A DNA stretch of 12,224 nucleotides, taken from an uncultured Gemmatimonadales bacterium. GTDB taxonomy: Bacteria; Gemmatimonadota; Gemmatimonadetes; Longimicrobiales; Gaopeijiaceae. The stretch covers positions 1 through 12,224 of the forward strand of contig CALJKZ010000571.1 of assembly GCA_937983085.1 (NCBI GenBank), written 5' to 3'. The position numbers and the translations under genes were made by a program. The notes beneath the pieces were generated by a model that saw only the letters and a list, made by a program, of their open reading frames with translations, was not told where the DNA came from and searched no databases. How positions within the stretch are numbered: the stretch's first letter is position 1; each line of letters begins with the position of its first letter. Positions 6,610 to 12,224 of the stretch are shown in pieces.

Positions 6610-7299
6610 ATGAATGCGTTGAAGGAATACTCGCGGATCTTCGGTCTCGCCGCCCTCGTCGCTCTCGCTCCTGCCGCCTGCTCGGACGCCCAGTCCAGTG
6701 AGGCTCCGGAGGGTGAGGACGTCGCCGTGGAGGACGTGGCCGAGAACACCCCCGATACCGACGTCTCGTCCGAGCCGATGGTGAGGACCCTGGCGCCGGA
6801 AGGGGCCACCATGCGCTTCTTCGTCGACCAGGAGATCTCCACCGACAGCTACGCCGTCGGTGACCGCTTCCTGGCGACCCTGGACACGCCCGTCCGCGAT
6901 GCCGATGGCAACGTCGTCTTTCCGGCCGGTACGGCCTCCCAGTGGATCGTGACCCGGTCGTCCGTGGAGGACGGTCAGGCGCTCCTCGCCATGGAGATCG
7001 AGTCCATCGAGTGGAACGGAAGCTGGATTCCGACGTCGGCCACCGTGACGGACGCCATGCTCGATACGGACAACCCGGACTCGGGCACGGAGACCGCTGC
7101 CAAGATCGGTGTCGGTGCCGCCGCGGGGGCCCTCGTCGGTCAGATTCTCGGTAAGGACACCGAATCGACCCTGAAGGGCGCCGGTGTGGGTGCCGCGGTG
7201 GGTACGGCCGTCGCGCTGGCCACCAAGGGTGGAAGCGCCCAGCTTCCCGCCGGATCGATCCTCACCGTCGAGCTCGTCGAGCCCCTGACGGTGTCGTAG
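6610..7299 (+). CDS. Glycine-zipper lipoprotein
   Basis: A 229-residue exported protein. The signal peptide is followed by ALAPAACS with Cys24 as the likely lipidated residue; Pro at -3 is unusual for a lipobox, so simple secretion is possible. An acidic low-complexity linker follows (about 28-56), then a beta-rich domain with AVGDRFLATLDTPVRDADG (82-100) and VFPAGTASQWIV. Residues 163-205 form a glycine zipper (AAKIGVGAAAGALVG, then LKGAGVGAAVGTAVA) able to insert into or pack against membrane. The end LPAGSILTVELVEPLTV resembles the L-P-A-G-T-x-x-x-x-x-L-x-x-P-L beta motif of other envelope proteins. AGGAG at 6596-6600 is 9 nt before the ATG. It appears to be a single-gene unit, with a sigma-54-type promoter upstream and a strong hairpin after it. 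Outer-membrane or periplasmic envelope maintenance is an inference. Confidence 0.75.
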   Translation: MNALKEYSRIFGLAALVALAPAACSDAQSSEAPEGEDVAVEDVAENTPDTDVSSEPMVRTLAPEGATMRFFVDQEISTDSYAVGDRFLATLDTPVRDADGNVVFPAGTASQWIVTRSSVEDGQALLAMEIESIEWNGSWIPTSATVTDAMLDTDNPDSGTETAAKIGVGAAAGALVGQILGKDTESTLKGAGVGAAVGTAVALATKGGSAQLPAGSILTVELVEPLTVS

Positions 7300-7334
7300 C
7301 GACTCGTCTCGACGCCTTCCCGCTGAGGGAGGAG

Positions 7335-7366
7335 CGGCCCCGACCGGAGCGATCCGGTCGGGGCCG
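7335..7366 (+). terminator. Perfect 14-bp hairpin with GCGA tetraloop
   Basis: CGGCCCCGACCGGA (7335-7348) is fully complementary to TCCGGTCGGGGCCG (7353-7366) around the GNRA-type loop GCGA (7349-7352). It lies 36 nt after the lipoprotein stop codon and is followed by ATGTCGTTT, a weak T-rich tail. It is probably the intrinsic terminator of the lipoprotein gene. It ends only 13 nt before the structured argG leader begins, so the argG promoter must overlap or follow it unless argG depends on read-through. Confidence 0.8.
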
Positions 7367-7379
7367 ATGTCGTTTCAGC

Positions 7380-7494
7380 GGTGGGTGCCTGCGTGTCGAG
7401 TGGAGCCGGAGGTGGCGAAACCACGAGAAATTGGACACCCTTCGGCCCCATTCAAAAGCACCTCCAGGCTCCCGCCGGGCCGAAGGCACCTACC
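7380..7494 (+). promoter_or_regulatory. Candidate structured 5' leader of argG (nested helices plus pseudoknot)
   Basis: Three long pairings were found by hand. P1: 7380-7390 with 7484-7494, 11 bp including one G-U. P2: 7402-7414 with 7459-7472, 13 bp with a single bulged A at 7466. P3: 7439-7448 with 7477-7486, 10 bp, joining the P2 loop to sequence outside P2, so it forms a pseudoknot. P3 and P1 compete for 7484-7486; with P1 formed, 7 bp of P3 remain and could stack directly on P1. A small hairpin, GTGG 7412-7415 with CCAC 7421-7424, competes with the top of P2. P1 ends 9 nt before the argG ATG, where no clear Shine-Dalgarno is seen. I do not recognise a known riboswitch class. Whether the region is transcribed is unproven. 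Confidence 0.45.
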
Positions 7495-7503
7495 CGAACC
7501 GAC

Positions 7504-8754
7504 ATGACGAAGAAGAAGGTTGTCCTCGCCTACAGCGGTGGACTCGATACGGCGTGCATTCTTAAGGATCTGCTGGAGCGCGGGTACGACGTCATCGCGT
7601 ACGTCGCCGACGTCGGCCAGCAGGAGGACTTCGAGGACGTGGCGAAGAGGGCCCGGGCTACGGGCGCGTCCAAGGTCTTCGTGGAAGACCTGCAGCACGA
7701 CTTCGTGACCGAGTTCATCTTCCCGGCCATCGCGGGGAACGCCGTCTACGAGAACCGCTATCTCCTCGGGACGTCTCTGGCACGGGGGGTCATCCCTCGA
7801 CGCCCGGTGGAGATCCCCCTGGCCGAGGGCGCCCAGGCGGTAGCCCACGGAGCGACAGGGAAGGGCAACGACCAGGTCCGCTTCGAGTTGGCCTATGCCG
7901 CCCTGGCGCCGAGCCTGGAGGTCATCTCCCCGTGGAAGGATCCCGAGTTCCTGGAGCGCTTCCAGGGGCGTCCGGATCTGCTGGAGTATGCCAAGAAGCA
8001 CTCGATTCCGGTGGAAGCGACGGCGGAGAAGCCGTATTCCAGCGACGAGAACCTCATGCACCGGTCGTACGAGGCAGGGCTCCTGGAGGACCCGCTGGCC
8101 GTCCCGCCCGACGACATGTTCAAGCTCACGCGGTCACTCGAGGATGCCCCGAACGAGCCCACCGAGCTCGTCATCCATTACCGCAACGCCATTCCCGTCC
8201 AGGTGGTGTGTGAGGCCGAGGGCGTCGACCTCACCGATCCCGTGGCCCTCTTCGACTATCTGAACCTGAAGGGCGGAGAGCACGGCGTCGGCCGCATCGA
8301 CATGGTGGAGAACCGCTTCGTGGGCATCAAGTCGCGTGGTGTCTACGAGACGCCCGGAGGGACGATCCTGCACCACGCCATCCGGGACCTCGAGGGCATC
8401 GCCATGGATCGCGAGGTGCTGAGGCTGAGGGACATGCTCTCCCCTCGCTTCGCCGAGATCATCTACAACGGGTTCTGGTTCTCGCCCGAGATGGACTTCA
8501 TCCAAGCGGCCTTCCGCCAGTCCGAGCACCTCATCGACGGTGAGGTCCACGTGCGCCTCTTCAAGGGCAACGTCATCTGCCGCGGCCGATGGTCGGAGAC
8601 GTCGTTGTACGACCAGAAGCTCTCGTCCATGGACGTGGCCGGAGGGTACGACCAGGAAGACGCGCGCGGCTTCATCCGGATCAACGCCCTGCGTCTGAGG
8701 GCTCACAAGCTGATTCTGAGGAAGACGGGAGAAGACGAGGCCGCCGCCGACTGA
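7504..8754 (+). CDS. argG: Argininosuccinate synthase
   Basis: A 416-residue cytoplasmic enzyme joining citrulline and aspartate with ATP to give argininosuccinate, the penultimate step of arginine synthesis. The N-type ATP-pyrophosphatase loop is AYSGGLDTACIL (9-20). ENRYLLGTSLARGVIP, then GAQAVAHGATGKGNDQVRFE, is the family's most conserved block, followed by SSDENLMHRSYEAGLLEDP. The C-terminal HGVGRIDMVENRFVGIKSRG and YETPGGTILHHA bind substrate and form the tetramer. The DENLMH-S-YEAG and MDREV versions match the group containing human ASS1 rather than the E. coli-type enzyme. The ATG at 7504 is favoured by the canonical start of the fold (K-V-V-L-A-Y-S-G-G); upstream in-frame sequence is leader, not protein-like. 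There is no clear Shine-Dalgarno. It stands alone, with no other arg genes nearby, and a possible regulatory leader precedes it. Confidence 0.97.
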   Translation: MTKKKVVLAYSGGLDTACILKDLLERGYDVIAYVADVGQQEDFEDVAKRARATGASKVFVEDLQHDFVTEFIFPAIAGNAVYENRYLLGTSLARGVIPRRPVEIPLAEGAQAVAHGATGKGNDQVRFELAYAALAPSLEVISPWKDPEFLERFQGRPDLLEYAKKHSIPVEATAEKPYSSDENLMHRSYEAGLLEDPLAVPPDDMFKLTRSLEDAPNEPTELVIHYRNAIPVQVVCEAEGVDLTDPVALFDYLNLKGGEHGVGRIDMVENRFVGIKSRGVYETPGGTILHHAIRDLEGIAMDREVLRLRDMLSPRFAEIIYNGFWFSPEMDFIQAAFRQSEHLIDGEVHVRLFKGNVICRGRWSETSLYDQKLSSMDVAGGYDQEDARGFIRINALRLRAHKLILRKTGEDEAAAD

Positions 8755-8797
8755 CGCCGCCGCCGGGGGCGGGGTCGCGACGGGGGCGATCAACCGT

Positions 8798-9373
8798 TCA
8801 GCCGCGGGGACGGTACTCCGCGTCGAACGTCGTTTGCCACGCCCCGCCGCCGTCGGTGGAGATCTCGATGTGCTGGCGGACGTTGCCGAAGCCGTCGGGT
8901 GTGAGCGTCGTGCGATCCAGGTAGGTGGTGCCGTCCGGACGGGTGATGGTCCCCTGGAATCGAAGGGCGCCCGAGGGGGCCGCCACCTGGCGCTTTTCCT
9001 TCACGCCTCCCGGTGCCGGGGCGTAGGGTGTGACCCACACCTGTCGCCACTCGCCCTCGGCGGGCAGGTAGTAGAAGAGGCTCTGCCCGGTCCCGCCCCC
9101 TGCGTCGACCCAATGTTCTTCGATGGCGCACCCGTCCATCACCTTGACGATGCGGTTGGTCCCGACCTGCTGCCCGCCGGACCACACCGTCCACTCCCCC
9201 ACCCAGAAGTCGAGCTCGCCGTAGGCATCGGCAGTGCACGTGGGAGGGGCCTGGGCCTCCACGTCGATGGCCGGGGCTATCAGGCCAACGGCCAGTAGAG
9301 CCATCAGGCCGCCTGGTGTCCTCCTCATCCGCTTCCTCCTCATCCGCTTCCTCCTCATCCGCTTCCTCCTCAT
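8798..9373 (-). CDS. Secreted beta-rich protein of unknown function (DUF1579-like)
   Basis: The coordinates use the first of four in-frame ATGs (9373, 9358, 9343, 9328), giving 191 residues; starting at 9328 gives 176. The signal peptide is clear from the last start: MRRTPGG, a hydrophobic core LMALLAVGLIAPA, then VEAQA as the likely cleavage site. The mature domain begins with a Cys and GELDFWVGEWTVWSGG, then DGCAIEEHWVDAGG, GQSLFYYLPAEGEWRQVWV, LRFQGTITRPDG and ends AWQTTFDAEYRP. Repeated G-E-W and W-R-Q-V-W strands resemble DUF1579-type or lipocalin-like small barrels that begin with F-x-x-G-x-W. No catalytic motif is evident. It is last in the minus-strand cluster and converges on argG with 43 nt between the stop codons. 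The fold group is moderately likely; the function is unknown. Confidence 0.75.
   Translation of the reverse strand: MRRKRMRRKRMRRKRMRRTPGGLMALLAVGLIAPAIDVEAQAPPTCTADAYGELDFWVGEWTVWSGGQQVGTNRIVKVMDGCAIEEHWVDAGGGTGQSLFYYLPAEGEWRQVWVTPYAPAPGGVKEKRQVAAPSGALRFQGTITRPDGTTYLDRTTLTPDGFGNVRQHIEISTDGGGAWQTTFDAEYRPRG
9319..9373 (-). repeat. 15-nt tandem repeat of start codon plus Shine-Dalgarno (3 full copies and a partial)
   Basis: On the minus strand the unit ATGAGGAGGAAGCGG occurs three times without mismatch (9373-9359, 9358-9344, 9343-9329), followed by a partial copy ATGAGGAGGA (9328-9319). Each copy encodes MRRKR and carries AGGAGG exactly 6 nt ahead of the next ATG. The first ATG has its own GGAGG 5 nt upstream. 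Four in-frame starts of equal quality are therefore stacked at the head of the secreted-protein gene. Confidence 0.95.
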
Positions 9374-9402
9374 CCCTGCCTCCCCGCTGAGTTCCGACGA
9401 GA

Positions 9403-9437
9403 GCCCCCGACCCTCACCGTCGATGAGGGCCCGGGGC
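9403..9437 (-). terminator. Hairpin between the coiled-coil gene and the secreted-protein gene
   Basis: GCCCC (9403-9407) pairs with GGGGC (9433-9437), and, inside a 3x3 internal loop, CCCTCA (9411-9416) pairs with TGAGGG (9424-9429). It begins 7 nt after the coiled-coil gene's stop codon on the minus strand. No T-run follows, so it may only attenuate transcription or protect the upstream mRNA 3' end. Confidence 0.4.
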
Positions 9438-9444
9438 CGTGTCG

Positions 9445-9708
9445 TCAGATGAGTTTCTTCAGCCGGGCGAAGCCTTCCTTGATCTCGTCGGCCACGGTGT
9501 CGAGGGCCGCGCCCACGTCTCCGGAAGCATCCTTGGCTTCTTCGCCCACCACCTTCATACGCCCACGGAGCGCATCCATTTTCTTCTCGAGCTGTTGCCA
9601 CTCGTCTCGCGCCTCGAGCTTCGCGAGGCCGAATTTGACCTTCAGCTCGTCGCGCTCCTGTTCGAGCTGCTGCATGAGTTTCTGGAGTCGCTCCTTCCCT
9701 CGTTCCAT
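9445..9708 (-). CDS. Small coiled-coil protein
   Basis: An 87-residue, almost wholly helical, charged protein: MERGKERLQKLMQQLEQERD, then KFGLAKLEARDEWQQLEKKM, LRGRMKVVGEEAKD, and a C-terminal amphipathic helix AALDTVADEIKEGFARLKKL. Leu and other hydrophobic residues recur at heptad spacing over residues 8-55, predicting a coiled coil. The layout (basic-acidic coiled coil, A-S-G-D-x-x-x-A-L break, amphipathic tail) matches the widespread bacterial small coiled-coil domain proteins of about 85-100 residues that have no assigned function. The ATG at 9708 is the only start that precedes the helix directly; GGAG lies about 9 nt upstream. It has neither a signal peptide nor a membrane segment. It lies in a minus-strand cluster behind the membrane winged-helix protein. 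It resembles phasin or gas-vesicle accessory helices only in general composition. Confidence 0.75.
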   Translation of the reverse strand: MERGKERLQKLMQQLEQERDELKVKFGLAKLEARDEWQQLEKKMDALRGRMKVVGEEAKDASGDVGAALDTVADEIKEGFARLKKLI

Positions 9709-9764
9709 CTCGTATCGCTCCTGGCTCTGATCGTCGTCTCGTAGGTGCCGCGTGTGCCCTGAAG

Positions 9765-9905
9765 CTACCGAGGCGGGGCCATCGATGCAGGTCGGTCCCG
9801 ATCGTCCGGTCTGGGCTCCCGGGCCAGGTCGTGGTCGAAGAGCCGCAGCTCGCGCTCCGCGGCCGCCTCGTCGCGGTCCCCGCTGTCGCAGATCGCCGCT
9901 CCCAT
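9765..9905 (-). CDS. Possible 46-residue coupled ORF, hydrophilic
   Basis: The ATG at 9905 lies 3 nt after the stop codon of the winged-helix/membrane gene, and AAGGG sits 6 nt upstream, which would allow translational reinitiation. The product begins MGAAICDSGDRDEAAAEREL, then RLFDHDLAREPRPDDRDRP, and ends ASMAPPR. It is strongly charged (Asp, Arg, Glu), with one Cys and no membrane or export signal. I recognise no family. In GC-rich DNA short open frames arise by chance, so the Shine-Dalgarno and the tight spacing are the only real support. The remaining interval to the coiled-coil gene (9709-9764) shows nothing further. Confidence 0.3.
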   Translation of the reverse strand: MGAAICDSGDRDEAAAERELRLFDHDLAREPRPDDRDRPASMAPPR

Positions 9906-9908
9906 GAC

Positions 9909-10985
9909 CTACCCTTCCACGGCGAGTTTGGTCCGGTGGAGTCCGCTGGCCAGGAACTGACGCTTGACGTTGCGGAACCCGAAGAACCGGTCGCCTTCCA
10001 GCACCAGCTCGGTGGCGTCGAACTCGGCGGCGAGACCGTGGAGAACTCGTTCGACCTGGCGGTGCGACAGGAAGACGCCAGTTCGCGTCCGGAGGTGGGC
10101 GACGGCGCGTCGCACCGACACGACACCTTTCCCGCGGAGCGCCGTCTCGAAGACATGCCCCAGGAGATAACGTCGGATGGTGGCATCCCGACGGAGACGA
10201 ACACGGGGATGCCGGGTCACCCTGCGGACGAGTGATTCCGTCAGCACGAAGGCCGCGCCGGCGGCGGCTCCAGCCGCCGACGCCAGGACGACGACCCTGC
10301 CCAGAGGGCCGGGGGGGAACGAGGCGAACCAGGCCAGCGCCCCGATGGCGGCGGCCAGCGCCACGATATGGTGCGTCGGCATCGGCGTGGGGGAGGCGGC
10401 CATGGGATCCTCGGCCCGGATCCAAGCGGGTCTCGGCTCGCGGACCCTGAGCTTCCCGTGGGCGCTGACCGCCAGCTCGGGAAAGACGTACACGACATGA
10501 CCGTCCAGCGACGTGTGCTCCTCCCCTCCGTACAACGCCGTCAACCGCTCGGCCTCGCGGCGGGCCTCGGCCACCGTCAGCCCGGTGTGCTCCACGAGCT
10601 CGGCGACGCTGACCACGCCCTCCCGGGCCCTCAGAAGGCGGAGGGTCTTGGCGTCGAAGTGGACCGGGTGGTGGAGGTCGTGGGCTGCGGCGGACCGGGC
10701 TCGTCGAAGCCCGAGCCGCAGGGGAGTCGACGGGGAGAGCGCGTGCGGGCCTGCGGCTCCGGCTTCTGAAAGCCGATAGACCAGATGGGCGGATCCGGTG
10801 ACGGTCACCTCCACGCGTCCATCGGCCATGAGGGCGTGGAGGGCGGCGTCGACGGAGGTCAACGGGTGCGTGGTGGCGAGCATGAGGTCGCCACGCGTGG
10901 CCCGCGACCCGAGGGCGCGGAGCGCGCTCCATACCTCGACCACCGGGCGTGGCTCGGGACCCGGGCTTCCGTTCACCGCGCGCAT
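9909..10985 (-). CDS. Membrane protein with several winged-helix-like segments, unknown function
   Basis: A 358-residue protein from ATG 10985 (361 from GTG 10994; neither start has a strong Shine-Dalgarno). Two winged-helix-like segments lie in the N-terminal half: about residues 17-72 (VVEVWSALRALGSRATRGDL, ending VTGSAHLVYRL) and 112-170 (FDAKTLRLLRAREG, VSVAELVEHTGLTVAEARRE, then HVVYVFPEL as the wing). Two hydrophobic segments follow, HHIVALAAAIGALAWFA and VVVLASAAGAAAGAAFVL (about 205-253). The C-terminal part (267-340) has another helix-turn-helix-like stretch, VSVRRAVAHLRTRTGVFLS then HRQVERVLHGLAAEFDATEL. This could be a membrane-tethered regulator or a protein-interaction scaffold; I do not recognise a named family. 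It begins 16 nt after the serine hydrolase gene, so the two are co-transcribed. Confidence 0.7.
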   Translation of the reverse strand: MRAVNGSPGPEPRPVVEVWSALRALGSRATRGDLMLATTHPLTSVDAALHALMADGRVEVTVTGSAHLVYRLSEAGAAGPHALSPSTPLRLGLRRARSAAAHDLHHPVHFDAKTLRLLRAREGVVSVAELVEHTGLTVAEARREAERLTALYGGEEHTSLDGHVVYVFPELAVSAHGKLRVREPRPAWIRAEDPMAASPTPMPTHHIVALAAAIGALAWFASFPPGPLGRVVVLASAAGAAAGAAFVLTESLVRRVTRHPRVRLRRDATIRRYLLGHVFETALRGKGVVSVRRAVAHLRTRTGVFLSHRQVERVLHGLAAEFDATELVLEGDRFFGFRNVKRQFLASGLHRTKLAVEG

Positions 10986-11001
10986 GCTCTTCACCGCGTG
11001 A

Positions 11002-12224
11002 TCAGCCGGCGGGGCCCGCCAACTTCCGGCTGTGGTTCCCGTGCTGGCTGTAGCTCTGCACCTCCCCAGCCGCGTTCCGGTGGAAGATCACGTCGTGGCC
11101 GCGCTCTCCGTCGCGCCGGATGATGTAGAACACGTCGCCCTCGTCGTGACCCAGCCGGGTCAGCGCCTGCGTCGGGTTGCTGGTGGGCAGCGACATGAGG
11201 GCGAGTCCGCCCTTCCACCGGACCGCCGCCGACTCCGAACCCCACGGCTGGGCCGAGTACGTGCCGAGGTAGGGGGTGAGATCGGGTCCTTCCGTCGCGG
11301 GTCCGAAGGCGAGTTCCGTGCCGTTGTCCGCCACGTGTTCGTCGTCGGCCGACTTCGCCGCGGACTTGATGGCGTCGGCGACCAGGTCGTAGAGGCCGCT
11401 GGTATACGCTCCGGCGCTCACCATTGCGTTGGCCATGAAGACCGTGGCGATCTTGTCGTCGGTCTGCATGTTCAACTGACTGCGGAATCCGGGGCAGCTC
11501 CCGCCGTGACCCACGAAAGTCTCGCCGCCGGATCTACGAACGCTGAAGCCGAGGCCCCAGAACGTGTTGAAGGACGGGTCCACGTAGTGCACCCGGTGCA
11601 TCTCGTCGAGGGTGTGGGCGTGAAGGACCTCGTCCCGGTCACCGGTGAGTCGGAACTGCCATGATGCGAATCGCGCCAGATCTTCCGAGGTCGACGCGAA
11701 CCCCGCCGCCGCCGCGATTCCCCTGGCCTGGAAGAACGCCACTTCCTCCCGTTTGCCATCACGCGTGGGGGCACTGTACCCCGTGGCCAGACGTCCTCCC
11801 CGGTGCTCCATGGGGATATCCGGGTAGGTGTTCGCCAAGCCAATGGGGTCGAGGATGTTTTGGCGGACGTACTCGTCGTACTCCATGCCCGAGAGTTCCT
11901 CGACGATCTCGCCGGCAAGGGTGAGGCCCAGGTTGGAGTACTGGAAGTACCGGCGGGCGGGATAGAGGGTCTCCTGTTCCCGCAGCCCGTCCACCACTTC
12001 GCCCTCGGTGGGGAAGGGGAAGTCCGGTCCGGTCCAGTAGGGATGATTGGACTCCCGGGGAAGGCCCGACGAGTGGGTGAGCAGACCCTGCACCGTCACC
12101 GGCGGTGACCCCTCCCAACGCTGCTCGACGGCGTACCACGGAAGGTGCTTCTCCACCGGATCGCGCAGCGCCAAGCGCCCCTCGTCCCGCAGCTGCATCA
12201 CCGCGATGGCGGTGAAGAGCTTGG
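11002..12224 (-). CDS. Serine hydrolase of the beta-lactamase class C / esterase family, N-terminus beyond the window
   Basis: About 407 codons are visible, reading KLFTAIAV into MQLRDEGRLALRDPVEKHLP. The first full codon is Lys (12222-12220), almost certainly the Lys of the SxxK motif, with the nucleophilic Ser just outside the window. The second motif is Tyr-x-Asn as QYSNLG (codons at 11940-11932), and the third is HGG in FVGHGGSCPGFRSQL (11508-11500). TVQGLLTHSSGLPRE is the usual block between them. These define the PF00144-type fold (class C beta-lactamases, esterases, D-aminopeptidases). The last 90 or so residues form an extra domain (DLTPYLGTYSAQPWG, then HDVIFHRNAAGEVQSYSQHG) like the C-terminal barrels that cap many exported members. 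A secreted peptidase or esterase is more likely than an antibiotic-resistance enzyme. It appears to be first in the minus-strand cluster visible here. Confidence 0.9.
   Translation of the reverse strand, partial: KLFTAIAVMQLRDEGRLALRDPVEKHLPWYAVEQRWEGSPPVTVQGLLTHSSGLPRESNHPYWTGPDFPFPTEGEVVDGLREQETLYPARRYFQYSNLGLTLAGEIVEELSGMEYDEYVRQNILDPIGLANTYPDIPMEHRGGRLATGYSAPTRDGKREEVAFFQARGIAAAAGFASTSEDLARFASWQFRLTGDRDEVLHAHTLDEMHRVHYVDPSFNTFWGLGFSVRRSGGETFVGHGGSCPGFRSQLNMQTDDKIATVFMANAMVSAGAYTSGLYDLVADAIKSAAKSADDEHVADNGTELAFGPATEGPDLTPYLGTYSAQPWGSESAAVRWKGGLALMSLPTSNPTQALTRLGHDEGDVFYIIRRDGERGHDVIFHRNAAGEVQSYSQHGNHSRKLAGPAG

Noticed and set aside
8755..8797. Possible bidirectional terminator between argG and the convergent gene
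   Set aside because: Only short GC-rich complementarity (CCGCC/GGCGG) is present in 43 nt and there is no T-run on either side.
9319..9373. CRISPR or other short direct-repeat array
   Set aside because: The units are contiguous, with no spacers, 15 nt long and coding in frame, so this is a coding tandem repeat.
9374..10204. Open frame extending the secreted protein upstream of the repeat to 468 residues
   Set aside because: It would bury a clear signal peptide internally and overlap two other genes; the repeat itself supplies optimal starts.
9445..10932. Minus-strand frame that would fuse about 400 residues to the front of the coiled-coil protein
   Set aside because: The upstream part is Arg/Pro-rich shadow sequence overlapping the winged-helix gene; a good start with Shine-Dalgarno exists at 9708.

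Overview
This is a high-GC bacterial chromosome segment with tightly packed genes, 4-nt start/stop overlaps, Tat-type and lipoprotein export signals, and no phage, IS, tRNA, rRNA or CRISPR sequence. The gene families (GMC oxidoreductase with gluconate-2-dehydrogenase subunit 3, fucose-permease-type MFS, Gfo/Idh/MocA plus TIM-barrel pairs, class-C beta-lactamase-like hydrolases) are typical of heterotrophic Gemmatimonadota or related high-GC phyla. That placement is an inference from gene content, not a phylogenetic result.

Layout. (1) 1-4525, plus strand: a five-gene sugar-oxidation operon, with the 3' end of a GMC oxidoreductase, its exported small subunit, an FHS-type MFS permease, a Gfo/Idh/MocA dehydrogenase (TTG start) and a xylose-isomerase-like TIM-barrel protein. 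Neighbouring genes overlap or nearly touch, and a hairpin follows the last one. The set fits periplasmic oxidation of a sugar or glycoside to a keto-sugar, import, and cytoplasmic reduction, isomerisation or cleavage. (2) 4618-5022, minus strand: two tiny membrane proteins, one of them a 54-residue DUF1328 protein. (3) 5271-6497, plus strand: an EntS-type MFS exporter whose expected N-terminus is interrupted by an in-frame TGA. (4) 6517-7366: a near-perfect sigma-54 promoter, a glycine-zipper lipoprotein gene and a perfect GNRA-loop terminator hairpin. (5) 7380-8754: argG, of the same sequence type as the human enzyme, preceded by a leader that can fold into two long nested helices plus a pseudoknot. 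(6) 8798-12224, minus strand, convergent with argG: a serine hydrolase running off the window, a membrane protein with several winged-helix-like segments, a possible 46-codon coupled ORF, a small coiled-coil protein and a secreted beta-rich protein. The last of these starts inside a 15-nt tandem repeat in which every unit carries both a start codon and the Shine-Dalgarno sequence for the next start codon.

The least ordinary signals are the structured argG leader, the tandem SD-ATG start array, the sigma-54 promoter of the lipoprotein gene, the broken N-terminus of the second MFS gene and the unfamiliar winged-helix/transmembrane protein. The coding content is otherwise conventional metabolism and transport.
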